This document shows positions 6,050-7,182 of a stretch of 7,182 nucleotides of DNA, in pieces. Each line of letters starts with the position of its first letter. The first letter of the stretch is position 1. The DNA comes from an uncultured Bacillota bacterium (lineage in GTDB: Bacteria > Bacillota_I > Bacilli_A > RFN20 > CAG-826). The stretch lies in the NCBI GenBank assembly GCA_946612055.1, contig CAMOEH010000129.1:1-7182 (forward strand). The letters run 5' to 3'. A program made the translations under genes and the position numbers. Under the pieces are notes generated by a model. That model did no database searches. It had not been told where the DNA came from and saw only the letters and a list, made by a program, of their open reading frames with translations.

Positions 6050-6557
6050 AGATATCATTTCCAAAGCGACAGCTTTCGCGATTGCCTCTTCTATTATCGA
6101 AAAGAAGATGAATTCGCTTTTTGGGTTATCCGTAAACCACCGGAAAGCATCCTTTCTTTATGCCTTCTCTTCCTTCGTTGGCCACAATGTCGATGAATCC
6201 ACATGGACGAAAGCCATGCAAGAAGAAATCTCATTATTAAAAAAGCGCTCAGTTTCTTTTCCTAATAAGGAAGTCTCTTTGCCAGAGTGGGGCGAGATGG
6301 ATACAAAAAGAGAGCAATCCAAAGATGCTGCCGAGGCCTTTTTCCTTTGCTATGCCTACTTGCTTTCTCCAGATGCCCCCGAGAATGTCTTTGGGGCAAT
6401 CCTTCATTGCGCTGGCTTTGCCATGGAAGGGATATTAGATGGCTATTTCAAAGAAGAGGATAGCCTCCTTAAAGCAAAAGAAAACTACGAATCTTCCTTG
6501 GATTCTATCCCCAATTTAGAAGCTTCTTTAAGACAACTCTCCGCTTTGCTTGAGTAA
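6021..6557 (+). CDS. Hypothetical helical protein, function unknown
   Basis: I do not recognise this 178-residue protein. It looks wholly alpha-helical: helices around residues 10-36, 42-53, 62-75, 98-115, 121-143 and 145-177, with a proline-containing link at 81-89. It has no signal peptide, no clear membrane span and no cysteine pair or metal motif; the segment 103-143, rich in Ala, Phe, Leu, Cys and Tyr, is the most hydrophobic and probably the core. ATG 6021 was chosen because it opens with a natural-looking N-terminus. A TTG at 5973 would deepen the overlap with the Vsr-Nudix gene to 77 bases and add a basic leader that merely mirrors that gene's lysine-rich tail in another frame. From 6021 the overlap is 29 bases, without a strong Shine-Dalgarno site, so translation is probably coupled to the fusion gene. 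The last 30 bases overlap the convergent MATE gene. Confidence 0.7.
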   Translation: MPNEITINPEDIISKATAFAIASSIIEKKMNSLFGLSVNHRKASFLYAFSSFVGHNVDESTWTKAMQEEISLLKKRSVSFPNKEVSLPEWGEMDTKREQSKDAAEAFFLCYAYLLSPDAPENVFGAILHCAGFAMEGILDGYFKEEDSLLKAKENYESSLDSIPNLEASLRQLSALLE

Positions 6558-7182
6558 AGTTTCTTTTCGATAATTCATTAAGACTTTTATCGTTGTCGGA
6601 AGCATGATTAAGGTTGCGATGATCCAAGCGATCGCATCGCCTGCACAGACCAGATAGAAAAGGTATTTCGGGCTTTCGCTATGCAAATGGCCTTGGCTTA
6701 ATAGCAAAGGAATGGCTAAGCAAGCTAACAATCGAGCGACAAGTTCGCCAATCCCTCCTAAAAATGGAGATAATGGCTTCCCAAGTCCTTGCAAAAAATT
6801 CCGGAACAAAAGCAAAGCGGCAATCGCAAATAACAAAGGAATCGAGAGGTAAAGATAAGCATTCCCGCGTTGAATCGTTTCTTCGCTGATTTTCCCTGCT
6901 TCATAGAAGATGCGCAAATACGTTCCTTTGATGGTTAATAGCATCCCGATCGTCATCGTTATGCCATAAAGAATCAAAGAAAGGATGGAGGCGATTTTAA
7001 ACCCATCGACGATTCGCTTTTTGAGCCCCGCGCCTTTATTTTGGGAAGTGAATGCCAAAACGGTTGCAGCCAATGCGTCAAAAGGAAGAAAAAGGAAATT
7101 GATCAATTTGCACGCAGCCCCATAGCCATTGGTTGAAGGGAGAAGCGGAAGCAAATCCCCGGTAGGCGTGTGATCGAATTTG
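6528..7182 (-). CDS. MATE-family multidrug efflux protein, C-terminal part
   Basis: The frame is open to the window edge, so the N-terminal half lies outside; 217 residues are visible. A TTG at 7154 is not the start, since the family pattern continues upstream of it. About five membrane helices can be seen, starting with 'LINFLFLPFDALAATVLAF', followed by the MATE-typical 'TSQNKGAGL' loop. Later helices include 'YLYLSIPLLFAIAALLLF', 'GELVARLLACLAIPLLL' with the conserved Glu-Arg pair, and a last helix 'DAIAWIIATLIMLP'. These match the C-terminal lobe of MATE transporters, inner-membrane antiporters that export drugs or metabolites driven by sodium or protons. Its final ten codons overlap the unknown plus-strand gene. 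The alternative family, MviN/MurJ-like flippases, is less likely because of the 'TSQNKGAG' pattern. Confidence 0.88.
   Translation of the reverse strand, partial: KFDHTPTGDLLPLLPSTNGYGAACKLINFLFLPFDALAATVLAFTSQNKGAGLKKRIVDGFKIASILSLILYGITMTIGMLLTIKGTYLRIFYEAGKISEETIQRGNAYLYLSIPLLFAIAALLLFRNFLQGLGKPLSPFLGGIGELVARLLACLAIPLLLSQGHLHSESPKYLFYLVCAGDAIAWIIATLIMLPTTIKVLMNYRKETLLKQSGELS
6544..6569 (+). terminator. Weak candidate terminator at the stop of the unknown gene
   Basis: CTTTGC (6544-6549) pairs with GTAAAG (6554-6559) around a TTGA loop, including one G-T wobble, and is followed by TTTCTTTTCG. The hairpin contains the TAA stop of the plus-strand gene and lies at the 3' end of the opposite-strand MATE gene. 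The stem is mostly A-T, so stability is doubtful. Confidence 0.2.

Noticed and set aside
5090..6557. A restriction-modification or other anti-phage defence cassette, suggested by the Vsr-like nuclease.
   Set aside because: There is no methyltransferase, helicase, sensor or toxin partner in the window, and the Nudix partner points to repair or nucleotide cleaning; defence would be speculation.

Overview
This window appears to come from a compact bacterial genome, probably a low-to-middle G+C member of the Bacillota (an uncultured Bacilli or Erysipelotrichia-like lineage would fit). The evidence is indirect: the best gene matches by eye are to Bacillota-type families (BmrC/BmrD-like ABC exporter pair, MutX-like Nudix domain, Gram-positive style Vsr), Shine-Dalgarno sites are of the AAAGGAGG type, and TGA is used as a stop while tryptophan is TGG, so the code is standard and not that of Mycoplasma. 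No rRNA, tRNA, CRISPR array, insertion sequence or phage gene is visible.

Layout. (1) Positions 1-4510, plus strand: a three-gene translationally coupled unit made of a Sel1-like repeat protein (5' end cut by the window edge) and two ABC exporter half-transporters, joined by 4-base overlaps (GTGA, then ATGA). The two half-transporters carry complementary deviations in their ATPase motifs, which is the hallmark of a heterodimeric exporter with one consensus and one degenerate ATP site. (2) Positions 4511-5038, minus strand: a GNAT acetyltransferase whose stop codon directly abuts the stop of the second ABC gene. (3) Positions 5039-5089: a short divergent regulatory spacer, the only non-coding stretch of any size, holding a 12-bp perfect palindrome and a plausible promoter. 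(4) Positions 5090-6557, plus strand: a fusion of a Vsr-type mismatch endonuclease with a MutX-like Nudix hydrolase, overlapping an unrecognised helical protein by 29 bases. (5) Positions 6528-7182, minus strand: the C-terminal part of a MATE-family efflux protein, whose 3' end overlaps the unknown gene in an exactly codon-matched antisense arrangement.

How the genes relate. The left part is an export module (ABC pair plus a scaffold-type repeat protein), and the right edge holds a second, unrelated efflux family. Between them sits a nucleotide/DNA quality-control gene: the Vsr half would cut at a mismatch, and the Nudix half would clear oxidised nucleotide triphosphates. The most unusual item here is this Vsr-Nudix single polypeptide, which also carries a non-standard Vsr active-site segment and a strongly basic tail. 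I do not see a complete novel defence or signalling system; the rest is well-formed accessory and housekeeping content packed with almost no intergenic space.
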